NCBI GenBank assembly: GCA_965217605.1
Contig: CBDCJB010000001.1
Location: 372,001-436,000, forward strand
Direction of reading: 5' to 3'
Length of the DNA: 64,000 bases
From: JAYYZW01 sp965217605
GTDB lineage: Bacteria > Pseudomonadota > Gammaproteobacteria > Ga0077536
In this document: positions 1 to 8,463 of the stretch, piece by piece
Position numbering within the stretch: the first letter of the stretch is position 1
Layout of the letters: every line of letters begins with the position of its first letter
Notes under the pieces: model-generated
What the model was told of the DNA's origin: nothing
What the model saw: only the letters and a program-made list of their open reading frames with translations
The model's database searches: none
Made by a program: the position numbers and the translations under genes

Positions 1-1171
1 GATCGTCGGCGCGGGGATCCTCGGGCTCGCTACCGCGCATCGCTTGCAGCGCGAGAACCCCGGCGCAACGGTTGCCGTCGTCGACAAGGAAGCGAGCGTC
101 GCGGCCCATCAAAGCGGACACAACAGCGGTGTGATCCACGCGGGCGTGTATTACCCGCCCGGAAGTTTGAAAGCCCAATATTGCAGCGCGGGTCTACGAG
201 CGACGATCGCATTTTGCGCACGCTTCGATATCAAACACCGCCAGTGCGGCAAACTCATCGTCGCGACCGAAGCCGCGGAACTCGGACGGCTAAGCAATCT
301 CGGCGAACGCGCCCGTGCGAATGGATTGCGTTGCGACGAACTGGATGCAGACGCCGTGAGCGCGCTGGAACCCAATATCGTCGGGCTCGGGGCGTTGCAC
401 ATCGCGGACACGGGAATCGCGGACTATCCCGCGATTTGCGAGACACTCGCGCGCTTGATCAGCGCGGCGGGTGGTGTGGTCATGCTCAATTCCCGCGTCG
501 AAGCCATTGTGGAAGCAGCGAATGAGGTACGGATCGAAACGAACAAGGGGGCGTTCACCGCGCGTTACCTGGTCGTTTGTGGAGGCTTGCAGGCCGACCG
601 TCTGGCGCGGCTGGCGGGCCTGGACACCGATTTCGCCATCGTGCCCTTCCGAGGCGACTATTACCGCCTGCCGCGCGAGCGCTCCGGGCTCATATCGACG
701 TTGATCTATCCCGTGCCCGATCCGCGCTTGCCCTTTCTCGGCGTCCATCTGACCTTGACGACGGACGGCTTCATTACCGTCGGACCAACCGCGATGCTGG
801 CTTTCGCCCGCGAGTCCTATCGCAAGTGGGCGGTGAACCTGCGTGATCTGACCGCGGCGCTCTCTTTCGGCGGTACGTGGCGTCTTTTAGCGCGTTTCCC
901 GCGTGCCGGATTGGCCGAATGCCTGCATGCGATCGATCGTAGGCGTTATCTGCAAGCGGCGCAACGGTATTGCCCGGCCCTGGTCCTGGAGGATCTGAGT
1001 CATCATGAATGCGGCGTGCGTGCGCAGGCAGTCTCTCGGGGTGGCGACATGATCTACGACTTCCTGATCAAGCATACGCCGCGCAGCGCACACGTGTGTA
1101 ACGCGCCGTCGCCCGCCGCCACCGCGGCATTTCCGATCGCCGATGCCATCGTCGCGCGCATCCCGGTTTGA
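1..1171 (+). CDS. lhgO: L-2-hydroxyglutarate oxidase (LhgO), 5' end cut by window
   Basis: FAD-dependent enzyme of the DAO superfamily that oxidises L-2-hydroxyglutarate to 2-oxoglutarate and passes electrons to the membrane quinone pool. The reading frame is already open at base 2 and begins IVGAGILGLATAHRL, the GxGxxG dinucleotide-binding motif, so only the first few residues lie outside the window. HQSGHNSGVIHAGVYYPPGS just downstream is the LhgO/YgaF family signature. The TTG at 44 would delete the FAD motif and is not the start. About 389 residues are visible, close to the family length. Stop TGA is followed 32 bases later by the thiolase gene on the same strand, so the two may share a transcript. 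Family assignment is firm. Confidence 0.9.
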   Translation, partial: IVGAGILGLATAHRLQRENPGATVAVVDKEASVAAHQSGHNSGVIHAGVYYPPGSLKAQYCSAGLRATIAFCARFDIKHRQCGKLIVATEAAELGRLSNLGERARANGLRCDELDADAVSALEPNIVGLGALHIADTGIADYPAICETLARLISAAGGVVMLNSRVEAIVEAANEVRIETNKGAFTARYLVVCGGLQADRLARLAGLDTDFAIVPFRGDYYRLPRERSGLISTLIYPVPDPRLPFLGVHLTLTTDGFITVGPTAMLAFARESYRKWAVNLRDLTAALSFGGTWRLLARFPRAGLAECLHAIDRRRYLQAAQRYCPALVLEDLSHHECGVRAQAVSRGGDMIYDFLIKHTPRSAHVCNAPSPAATAAFPIADAIVARIPV

Positions 1172-1203
1172 TATTCTCATCGTCGAGTAACCAGGAGTAA
1201 GGC

Positions 1204-2385
1204 ATGAAGGATGGCGCCGTCATCACGTCCCTTGCACGCACACCGATGGGTGGTCTGCAGGGCGTGTTTGCAGATGTATCCGCACCTGAATTAGGCGCCA
1301 CCGCGATTCGCGGCGCGTTGCGACGCGCGTCGCTCGACCCGGACGCCGTCGACGAGACGATCATGGGCTGCGTGCTCCCCGCTGGCTTGGGCCAGGCACC
1401 GGCGCGTCAGGCGTCGTTGGGCGCGGGCATGTCAATGCGCGTGCCGTGCACCACGGTGAACAAGATGTGTGGCTCCGGCATGAAGGCCATCATGTTGGGC
1501 CACGACGCCATCGCCGCCGGATCGACCGGCGTGGTCGTGGCGGGCGGTATGGAGAGCATGACCAATGCGCCGTATCTGCTGCCCAAGGTGCGCGGCGGCA
1601 TGCGGCTCGGCCACGGTGAAGTGCTCGATCACATGTTTCTCGACGGATTGGAAGACGCCTATGACAAAGGCCGGCTGATGGGGACTTACGCCGAAGACTG
1701 CCTGTGCCATTACGCGTTCAGCCGCGAAGCCCAGGATACATACGCCATCGAGTCGCTGAAACGCGCGCAAGCTGCGATCGAAAAGGGCCATTTCGAAAAC
1801 GAGATCGAAGCGGTGACGGTGGTTACGCGCAAAGATGAAACCGTGGTCGATACCGACGAGCAACCGGGCAAGGCGCAGCTCGACAAGATCCCGCATCTGC
1901 GTCCCGCGTTCGCGCCGGACGGCACGGTCACGGCCGCAAACTCGAGCTCGATCTCCGACGGCGCGGCGGCGCTCGTGCTCATGTCGGAGTCACGCGCTAG
2001 AGCCCTCGGCGTCGAGGCCAAGGCGCGCATCCTTGCCCACAGCTCGCACGCTCAAGAACCGGGATGGTTTATCACCGCACCGATCCATGCCATCGAAAAA
2101 CTGCTCGAGCGGGTCGCCTGGTCGATCGATGAGGTCGATTTATTCGAAATCAACGAAGCGTTCGCGGTGGTTGCGATGGCGGCCATGCAAGACCTTGGCA
2201 TTGCACACGACCAGCTGAACGTGCACGGCGGCGCATGTACGCTCGGCCATCCGATCGGTGCATCCGGCGCGCGCATCGTCGTGACCTTGCTCCACGCGCT
2301 CGAGAATCGCGGCGGCACACGGGGTATCGCGAGTCTGTGTATCGGCGGTGGCGAGGCGACTGCACTCGCCATCGAACTGGTTTGA
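1204..2385 (+). CDS. acetyl-CoA C-acyltransferase (thiolase)
   Basis: 393-residue thiolase that cleaves 3-ketoacyl-CoA or condenses two acetyl-CoA. The nucleophilic cysteine is Cys89 in VNKMCGSGMKA, the histidine pair lies in HGGACTLGHPIG (His341 and His349, the latter the conserved GHP histidine), and the acid/base cysteine is Cys379 in LCIGGG. These positions coincide closely with the classical biosynthetic thiolases, and the length is typical. A good ribosome binding site (AGGAGTAAG) sits before the ATG. The next gene is a 3-hydroxyacyl-CoA dehydrogenase 42 bases downstream, which points to a beta-oxidation-type unit. Whether it works in degradation or synthesis cannot be decided from sequence. 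Confidence 0.93.
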   Translation: MKDGAVITSLARTPMGGLQGVFADVSAPELGATAIRGALRRASLDPDAVDETIMGCVLPAGLGQAPARQASLGAGMSMRVPCTTVNKMCGSGMKAIMLGHDAIAAGSTGVVVAGGMESMTNAPYLLPKVRGGMRLGHGEVLDHMFLDGLEDAYDKGRLMGTYAEDCLCHYAFSREAQDTYAIESLKRAQAAIEKGHFENEIEAVTVVTRKDETVVDTDEQPGKAQLDKIPHLRPAFAPDGTVTAANSSSISDGAAALVLMSESRARALGVEAKARILAHSSHAQEPGWFITAPIHAIEKLLERVAWSIDEVDLFEINEAFAVVAMAAMQDLGIAHDQLNVHGGACTLGHPIGASGARIVVTLLHALENRGGTRGIASLCIGGGEATALAIELV

Positions 2386-2427
2386 AAAAGAAATCGGAAA
2401 GTACAAAAAACAAAGGAGCGAAAGATT

Positions 2428-3201
2428 ATGCAGATCGAAGGCAAAGTCGCCGTAGTTACCGGCGGCGCATCTGGACTGGGACTTGCGACCGTTGAAGCGT
2501 TGATCGAACGGGGCGCTCACGGCGTCGGCATCTTCGACTTGAACCAGGAACTCGGCGACGCCGCCGTTGCTAGATCCGGCGGAAAGGCGATTTTTTGCAA
2601 GGTCGACGTCACCGACGAAGCGCAGGTCAACGCCGGAATCGCAGAGGTCATAAAGGGATTCGGCGCCATTCACTTCAACGTTAATTGCGCCGGCATCGGC
2701 GTCGCCGCGAAGACCGTCGGCAAAGGCCAGGCCTGCCCGCTGGATCACTTTACGAGCGTCATCAACGTGAACCTGATCGGTACGTTCAACGTACTGCGCC
2801 TAGCCGCGGTCGAAATGCTGAAGAACGAACCCGTTGGCGAGTCGGGTGAGCGCGGGGCGATCGTCAACACCGCGTCCGTCGCCGCTTTCGATGGACAGAT
2901 GGGGCAGGTCGCCTATGCAGCCAGCAAGGCCGGCGTGGTCGGCATGTCGTTACCGATTGCACGGGATTTCTCGCGTAACGGCATTCGCTGTAACGTCATC
3001 GCCCCCGGCTTGTTCGAAACGCCCATGGTCGGCGGCCTGTCACCACAGGTGCGCGAGCGCATCGAGCAAGGGGTCGAATACCCCAAGCGCTTCGGCGAAC
3101 CGCGCGAATACGCGGAGCTTGCCTGCACGATGTTGGAGATGTCCTACCTGAACGCGGAATGCGTTCGATTGGATGCCGGGACGCGACTGCCGCCGCGCTA
3201 A
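2428..3201 (+). CDS. SDR-family 3-hydroxyacyl-CoA dehydrogenase (HSD10-like)
   Basis: 257-residue short-chain dehydrogenase, probably an NAD-dependent 3-hydroxyacyl-CoA dehydrogenase of the HSD17B10/type II group. The cofactor motif TGGASGLG is at residues 11-18, the structural NCAG at 87-89, and the catalytic Ser150, Tyr163 and Lys167 lie in NTASVAAFDGQMGQVAYAASK. The long insertion before the active site (VGESGERGAIVNTAS) and the C-terminal RLDAGTRLPPR resemble the HSD10 subgroup rather than FabG. A strong RBS (AAAGGAGCGAAAG) precedes the ATG. It follows the thiolase, consistent with sequential steps of beta-oxidation. The gene end is followed 22 bases later by tag. Confidence 0.88.
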   Translation: MQIEGKVAVVTGGASGLGLATVEALIERGAHGVGIFDLNQELGDAAVARSGGKAIFCKVDVTDEAQVNAGIAEVIKGFGAIHFNVNCAGIGVAAKTVGKGQACPLDHFTSVINVNLIGTFNVLRLAAVEMLKNEPVGESGERGAIVNTASVAAFDGQMGQVAYAASKAGVVGMSLPIARDFSRNGIRCNVIAPGLFETPMVGGLSPQVRERIEQGVEYPKRFGEPREYAELACTMLEMSYLNAECVRLDAGTRLPPR

Positions 3202-3223
3202 TCCGACGCGCAACGAGTTCACG

Positions 3224-3814
3224 GTGACGACCGATAAGGCGCCCACACGTTGCCCGTGGGTCCCGCTAGACAAACCGGATTACGTTCAGTACCACGACCG
3301 CGAGTGGGGCGTGCCCGTATACGACGACCGACTCATGTTCGAGTTCTTGCTACTGGAGTCGGCGCAGGCGGGATTGAGCTGGTATACGGTGTTAAAGAAG
3401 CGTGAGAACTACCGCAAAGCCTTCGCCGGTTTTGAGCCCGAACGCGTCGCGCGCTTCACGCCTAAGCGCATCGACAAGCTATTGGGAAACGAAGGCCTGA
3501 TCAGAAATCGGCTGAAGATCGAAGCCGCCGTCAACAATGCGCGCGCCTATCTCGAGGTGCAGGAGGAGTTCGACGGATTCTGCAATTACATGTGGGCATT
3601 CGTCGACGGCAAGCCGAAGATCAACACGCCGCGCAGTCTCGCGGATTTCGTTGCGACCAGTGAAGATTCGGATCGATTGAGCAAGGACTTGAAACGTCGC
3701 GGCTTCAAGTTCGTAGGATCAACGATCGTTTACGCGCACATGCAGGCGACAGGACTCGTCAACGATCACACGCAAGGGTGCTTTCGTCGCCGACAGATCA
3801 TCAACGCGTATTAA
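3224..3814 (+). CDS. tag: DNA-3-methyladenine glycosylase I
   Basis: Base-excision repair enzyme that removes 3-methyladenine from alkylated DNA. The protein is 196 residues from the in-frame GTG at 3224, which gives the usual N-terminus with a zinc cysteine (Cys10 in TRCPW) close behind; the longer frame from 3173 would overlap the upstream SDR. Family features are YHDREWGVP, the catalytic-pocket LESAQAGLSWYTVLKKRENYR, KRRGFKFVGST, and the C-terminal zinc ligands in NDHTQGC. Cys10, His24 and the terminal His/Cys make the HhH zinc snap. It is a housekeeping repair gene with no obvious link to its catabolic neighbours. Confidence 0.93.
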   Translation: MTTDKAPTRCPWVPLDKPDYVQYHDREWGVPVYDDRLMFEFLLLESAQAGLSWYTVLKKRENYRKAFAGFEPERVARFTPKRIDKLLGNEGLIRNRLKIEAAVNNARAYLEVQEEFDGFCNYMWAFVDGKPKINTPRSLADFVATSEDSDRLSKDLKRRGFKFVGSTIVYAHMQATGLVNDHTQGCFRRRQIINAY

Positions 3815-3823
3815 GGAACGGAA

Positions 3824-5077
3824 TTAGAACTTGACGGGGATGCGTGTCCACTCACCGTCTTTGTAGCGAATCGTCGTCACGCGGCCACCGGTAACCACCA
3901 CCGACCCGTCCGGCATCACGATTGGGTTTCTCAACCACGACAGGAGTTTCAACCGGGTGCGATCAGCGAGTTGCCACCCGTCTTCACCGTAGATGCCGAT
4001 CACCCCGACCGCGCCGGCGATCACCGGCGTGTTGTCGTCCGTCAGTGCCACACCGAAGATACCTTCACGGCCCGACGAGGGATTGTCGATCCAGGTTACG
4101 CCGCCGTCCTGGCTGACCTGGCTGACCCCGCCGGCGCCCGTCAACCACATGTAATCGCCGTTTTGCACCGCGGCCATCCAGTACGGCGGTTCCGGCTCGT
4201 GGGGCACCATCTCGATGTCGCGCCGCATCCAGGTTGCGCCGTCGTCTTCGGTTTGCAAGATCATCCCGAACTCGCCCACGATCGTGACCGTCTTGCCGTC
4301 CATCACGATCGCATTCCAGGTGACGTCGCCGCCACGGTATGCGGGCCCGGGTTGGAACTCGAATTCGATCGTCGGCGGCGGCTCCATGTCGAGTTCTTCC
4401 GCGATCTCCACGATCCCGTCATCGGTATGGATCTCGTAGTCGCGCGGATCCTGGGCGGGTTCGCCGTCGCGAAAGGCGGTGAATTTGATTGTCTCCGGCG
4501 TGATATTGCCGACGCCCATATACCAATCGGCGTCGTATGCGTCAGGGAAGGGCGCCAAGGGTTGCTTCACGATGCTGTCACGGATATCGAGCACCTCGAA
4601 TTCCTCACCGTCGTGGCTCCGCGCGATCAAACCGCGCCCGCCAACGACCCACACGCCCGCATCGCCCGCCGCGATGGCGAGGATCGGCTCGTAGTATTCC
4701 GACAACTCCGCAATTTCAATAACGGTCTCGCCATCGAAGCGATACAAGCGGCCAGTCGACGAACCGATCAGGGCTTCGTCGTCGCCGTATCTCGCGAGCG
4801 AGGTGAAATCTTCGTCCGGATGGTCGGCGACTACACTGAGTTGTGCCTCCGTTTCACCGATTTCCAACATGCCGATCAGGCCGTGTGCGCCGGTAACGAC
4901 GATGCGGTCGAGTCCAGGTACATAAGCCGCCCCGAGAAAATCGGTTCTCAATGGGGTGCGCTTCGGCCCGGTTCCCACCGACGATCCGTTGTAGGTAAAT
5001 GCCGGCCCCACTCCATACAGCGCGAGTAGGAGTAATACTGTGCCCACCAGGCAATATCGGAAGCGTAATTCACTCAT
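3824..5077 (-). CDS. YCF48/BNR-like beta-propeller protein, membrane-anchored
   Basis: 417-residue protein with one N-terminal hydrophobic segment (about residues 8-28), so it is either anchored in the inner membrane facing the periplasm or exported. The rest is repeated sheet motifs such as VVTGAHGLIGML, VWVVGGRGLIARSHDG, VTIVGEFGMILQTEDDGATW, and VTTIRYKDGEW, the pattern of YCF48/HCF136 and BNR sialidase-type propellers. Proteins of this type are commonly encoded next to MMPL/RND exporters with DUF1302 and DUF1329 genes in proteobacteria, and that partner set lies just across the divergent promoter here. Its biochemical role is not established; a scaffold or chaperone for the envelope system is an inference. 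Convergent with tag (9 bases apart). Confidence 0.75.
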   Translation of the reverse strand: MSELRFRYCLVGTVLLLLALYGVGPAFTYNGSSVGTGPKRTPLRTDFLGAAYVPGLDRIVVTGAHGLIGMLEIGETEAQLSVVADHPDEDFTSLARYGDDEALIGSSTGRLYRFDGETVIEIAELSEYYEPILAIAAGDAGVWVVGGRGLIARSHDGEEFEVLDIRDSIVKQPLAPFPDAYDADWYMGVGNITPETIKFTAFRDGEPAQDPRDYEIHTDDGIVEIAEELDMEPPPTIEFEFQPGPAYRGGDVTWNAIVMDGKTVTIVGEFGMILQTEDDGATWMRRDIEMVPHEPEPPYWMAAVQNGDYMWLTGAGGVSQVSQDGGVTWIDNPSSGREGIFGVALTDDNTPVIAGAVGVIGIYGEDGWQLADRTRLKLLSWLRNPIVMPDGSVVVTGGRVTTIRYKDGEWTRIPVKF

Positions 5078-5238
5078 AGCGTCAGCCGTTTGGTCTCGAA
5101 TTTGAATCGGAGTCGGATGGCGGGGCGCGGAATTTGTTCCCCATTATCGATGCCCGCCCCCCCCCGGATAGGCGCGCTAAGGTAGCAACAACCGTGCCTG
5201 GAACACAAGCCCGGAGCCGATCGGCAACCAATGGGGTT

Positions 5239-5736
5239 TCAGGCCTTATTGACAGTGCGATACTGACCACCGTAGTACAGCAGTGGTTCGGCCGACTCCG
5301 CGTGATTCGCGCGGACCTGTTCCACTGCCCCGCAGAAGATCTCATGATCGCCGCCGGGTAATACCGCCTTGACCGTGCATTCGACGGCCAGCAGTGTACC
5401 GGCCAGAACCGGCGCGCCCGTCGAGCCCGCCGCATGCGCGACGCCGGAAAATTTGTCGTCGCCCTTTTTCGCGAACCGATCGGACAACGCCTGCTGCCCC
5501 TGAGCCAGGACATTCAGGCAGAATACACCGCTGTCCAGGATAGCTTTCAGCGTGTCCGAGCCTTTGTCGACACACACGAGGAACATCGGCGGGTCCAGCG
5601 ACAGTGAGGTCACGGCATTCATGGTCAGGCCGAACGGTTTACCCTGCCCGTCGACCGAGGTCACGATCGATACCCCCGTCGCCCACAGGCCGCAGGCCCT
5701 TCTGAATTCATCCGCATTGATCACGGTCATGCTCAC
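5239..5736 (-). CDS. flavin reductase family protein (HpaC-like)
   Basis: 165-residue protein of the FMN-binding split-barrel flavin reductase family, which reduces free FMN or FAD with NAD(P)H and supplies it to two-component monooxygenases. Recognisable features are FRRACGLWATGVSIVTS at the N-terminus, MTVNAV-type GLTMNAVTSLSLDPPMFLVCV, and the C-terminal GGDHEIFCGAVEQV with a histidine typical of the NADH site. It reads leftward from the divergent promoter opposite the RND exporter and probably co-transcribes with the YCF48-like gene 161 bases further on. In this window the candidate oxygenase partners are the HsaA-like protein at 28.1 kb and FMN-type LLM enzymes; the pairing is an inference. 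Confidence 0.88.
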   Translation of the reverse strand: MSMTVINADEFRRACGLWATGVSIVTSVDGQGKPFGLTMNAVTSLSLDPPMFLVCVDKGSDTLKAILDSGVFCLNVLAQGQQALSDRFAKKGDDKFSGVAHAAGSTGAPVLAGTLLAVECTVKAVLPGGDHEIFCGAVEQVRANHAESAEPLLYYGGQYRTVNKA

Positions 5737-5864
5737 CCCCTTCGCGCCGGCTTATTAAAACCGATCTCAGACCCGGATTTCAGAGTCCGGCTCGAGCCCG
5801 CTGAAAGGCCGCTGGCATGACCCGTTGGCGGCCGCGTCTCAAGGGCTTCACCAACTGCGATTAT

Positions 5865-5880
5865 GTTGCATAAACGCAAC
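5865..5880. promoter_or_regulatory. GTTGC-N6-GCAAC inverted repeat in divergent promoter
   Basis: Perfect 5-base half sites separated by six bases, in the 252-base region between the flavin reductase gene (left) and the RND exporter gene (right). Size and spacing fit a dimeric regulator operator. A third GCAAC at 5911-5915 and GTTGCA at 5943-5948 repeat the half site nearby. The regulator is unknown, as the window encodes none. Confidence 0.35.
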
Positions 5881-5955
5881 GTTTTAGGTGTTTATCTTTA
5901 GCAACATTCATGGCAAAATTTGCGTCGCTGCGGACTGTATCCGTTGCATTTTCGC

Positions 5956-5971
5956 GTCTAAAAATTTAGAC
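5956..5971. promoter_or_regulatory. GTCTAAAAATTTAGAC palindrome upstream of RND gene
   Basis: Sixteen-base palindrome with perfect 7-base arms, 18 bases before the TTG start of the RND exporter gene. It lies where an operator overlapping the transcription start or the leader would be expected. Function is inferred from symmetry and location only. Confidence 0.4.
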
Positions 5972-5988
5972 CCCGGGGGGAACGAGGC

Positions 5989-8430
5989 TTGGAACACGCC
6001 GGCGAAGAATTAAGAAGAGGCCACAGGCTCGCGAATTGGTTTTTAAATCACCGTGCGATCACGATCTTGATCGTGCTGGTACCGAGCCTGTTATTGGCTT
6101 ATGCCTTGCCCAAGATCGAAGTCTATTCGCGCTTCGCCGACCTATTGCCCGCGGAACACGGCTATATCAAAAACTATAACCGCATGAAGCAAACCTTCGG
6201 CGGCGCCAACGTCGTGACGATGTCGCTCGAGGTCACTGGTGAAGGCGATATGTTCACGTTTGAAACGCTGAACAAGATCAAGCATCTCACCGAAGAGGTG
6301 GACGTCATCCAGGGCGTCAACCACTACCAGGTCGCGAGTATCGCGCACCCCAAGATCCGACGTATCCGCACGACCTCGGGCGGTATGATCAAATCCGAGC
6401 CGATACTGCCCCGGGAAATTCCGGATGATCCCGACGTCCTCAAGGAACTGCGCGAGGAAGCCTTCAACAACGACATCGTTTACGGCACCTACATTTCGAC
6501 GGACGGCCGGGCGGCCCTGATACTAGCAGGCTTCGACGAGGAACGGCTCGACTACAACAAGATCTTCACGCGTCTGAAGGAACTGAAAACCGAAGTCGAA
6601 GCCGATGGCTCGACGGTTCTTTACATCGCCGGCGAGCCGATGCTGAAGGGCTGGATCTACTTTCACTCGGGCGAACTCGCCTTGATCTTTGGCGTCACCC
6701 TGGCCGTCATGGTGTTTCTGCTGGCATCTCACTTCCAATCGGTCGCCGGCGTGGTCGTGCCGATGCTCGGCACGGGTATGGCGGCCATCTGGGGCCTCGG
6801 GCTGGTTGGCTGGCTGGGCTACAACCTCGATCCGCTGATCCTGGTGGTACCGATCCTGATCTCGGCCCGCACGGCGAGTCACTGCGTGCAGATGATGGAG
6901 CGCTATCACGACGAGATCCGCCTCGGCCATTCGCGTGACGACTCGGTACGCCACAGTATGGGCGAACTGATCGTACCGGCCTCGATCGCGATCTTCACCG
7001 ATGCGGGTGGCTTGTTGGTGCTCGCGGTGTCGTCGATTCCCATCATCGCGAAGCTCGGCATCTTCTGCAGCTTCTGGTCCTTGAGTAACCTCGTCACCGT
7101 GACGATCCTGGTGCCGCTGCTCCTGTCTTATATTCCGCCGCCGAAAGTCAGTCGCGACGAAGAACACAAACACGTCTACTCGAGGATCATGTCGAGCTGG
7201 TCGGTGTTCCTGACTTCACCGCGTGCCGGCCTAATCATTTTCGGTATCGCGGGCACACTCATCGTCGGCGCGCTCTGGTTCGCGAAAGATGCAGTGGTCG
7301 GCGAAAACAAACCCGGCTCGCCGATCCTGTTCCAGCAGTCCGAATACAACATCGCGGCGGCGAATATCGCGGGCCGATTCGCAGGCGCGAATCAATTCAG
7401 TATCTATTTCGAGGCCGAAGAAGCCCACGAGATGAAGAAACCCGAGGTCGTCGAGGTCATGGAAGAATTCGGCCGGCACATGGCGAACACGGTTAATTAC
7501 GGCGGCACGCGTGACATTCCGAATCTGGTGCGCTCGATCAATCGCCTGTACCACTACGACGACCCGAGGTGGTCACTGGTACCGGCGACCCAACGCGACG
7601 TCGGCAACACGCTGTTCATGTATGAAGCGGGTGCGGCGATTCCGGGCGTCATCCTCGAATACATGGACCTCGAAGGCCGTACCGCGAACTTCGTCGTGTT
7701 CTTCAAGGATGCGACCGGACCGACCGTGTATGCCGCAATCGATGCCGCCGTCGAATTCCTCGAAGCGAATCCGATCGAAGGTGTCACGCCGCGATTTGCC
7801 GGCGGCATCATCGGCACGACCGCCGCCGCGAACCAGGAAGTCGAGCGCTCGGAACTGTTACAGACACTACTCATCATGGTCGTCGTCATGACCTCGGTGA
7901 TGCTGACCTACAGGTCAATTACCGCGGCGCTGTTGGTGTTCGTGGTGTTGGCGATGGCCGTGCTGATCAACCGCGCCTATATGGGTTTTCGCGGCATCGG
8001 TCTGAATGTGAATACATTACCCGTGACCGCCGTCGGTATCGGTATCGGTGTGGATTACGCGATCTACATGCTCGACCGCATGCGCGAGGAAGTTCGCCAC
8101 CGCGACATCGACGATGCCGTGCGCGTCGCACTCTCGACCACCGGTGCCGCAGTGTTGTTCACGGCGGTGACCGTTGTCGCCGGAATCTTTTACTGGATCC
8201 CGGGATCGTCACTGAGATTCAACAGTGAAATGGCCATGCTGCTGTCGTTGCTCATGGTCAGCAACATGATCGGTGCCATTTCACTTCTGCCGCTACTGGT
8301 CAAAACCTTCAAGCCGAGCTTCGTGATGCAGACGCACGTCGATGACGCCGATACCGGCGACGAGGCCAGCAAGGCGGTAGACGAACATGCATACCATCTT
8401 CAAGAGGAAGAACCGGCCAAGGGCACCTAA
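5989..8430 (+). CDS. RND/MMPL-family exporter (HAE3-like)
   Basis: 813-residue inner-membrane transporter of the MMPL branch of the RND superfamily, expected to move hydrophobic compounds or lipids using the proton gradient. Topology is the duplicated RND plan: TM1 near residues 20-40, a large periplasmic domain, a 5-helix block (about 225-385, including GYNLDPLILVVPILISARTA), TM7 near 410-430, a second periplasmic domain, and a second helix block (about 620-785, with TAVGIGIGVDYAIYMLDRMR). The start is a TTG preceded by GGGGGGAACGAGG at good spacing; no ATG is usable nearby. It is followed 33 bases later by the DUF1302 gene. This pair is a recurrent partnership in proteobacteria linked to lipid, terpene or steroid handling. 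Confidence 0.88.
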   Translation: MEHAGEELRRGHRLANWFLNHRAITILIVLVPSLLLAYALPKIEVYSRFADLLPAEHGYIKNYNRMKQTFGGANVVTMSLEVTGEGDMFTFETLNKIKHLTEEVDVIQGVNHYQVASIAHPKIRRIRTTSGGMIKSEPILPREIPDDPDVLKELREEAFNNDIVYGTYISTDGRAALILAGFDEERLDYNKIFTRLKELKTEVEADGSTVLYIAGEPMLKGWIYFHSGELALIFGVTLAVMVFLLASHFQSVAGVVVPMLGTGMAAIWGLGLVGWLGYNLDPLILVVPILISARTASHCVQMMERYHDEIRLGHSRDDSVRHSMGELIVPASIAIFTDAGGLLVLAVSSIPIIAKLGIFCSFWSLSNLVTVTILVPLLLSYIPPPKVSRDEEHKHVYSRIMSSWSVFLTSPRAGLIIFGIAGTLIVGALWFAKDAVVGENKPGSPILFQQSEYNIAAANIAGRFAGANQFSIYFEAEEAHEMKKPEVVEVMEEFGRHMANTVNYGGTRDIPNLVRSINRLYHYDDPRWSLVPATQRDVGNTLFMYEAGAAIPGVILEYMDLEGRTANFVVFFKDATGPTVYAAIDAAVEFLEANPIEGVTPRFAGGIIGTTAAANQEVERSELLQTLLIMVVVMTSVMLTYRSITAALLVFVVLAMAVLINRAYMGFRGIGLNVNTLPVTAVGIGIGVDYAIYMLDRMREEVRHRDIDDAVRVALSTTGAAVLFTAVTVVAGIFYWIPGSSLRFNSEMAMLLSLLMVSNMIGAISLLPLLVKTFKPSFVMQTHVDDADTGDEASKAVDEHAYHLQEEEPAKGT

Positions 8431-8463
8431 CGGGGCTCGCGGTCATTCTGATAGGGGGAAACC

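Noticed and set aside
3971..5029. 352-codon plus-strand frame opposite the YCF48-like gene
   Set aside because: Antisense shadow of a clear beta-propeller protein; composition is Arg/His/Asp-rich and no domain is recognisable.
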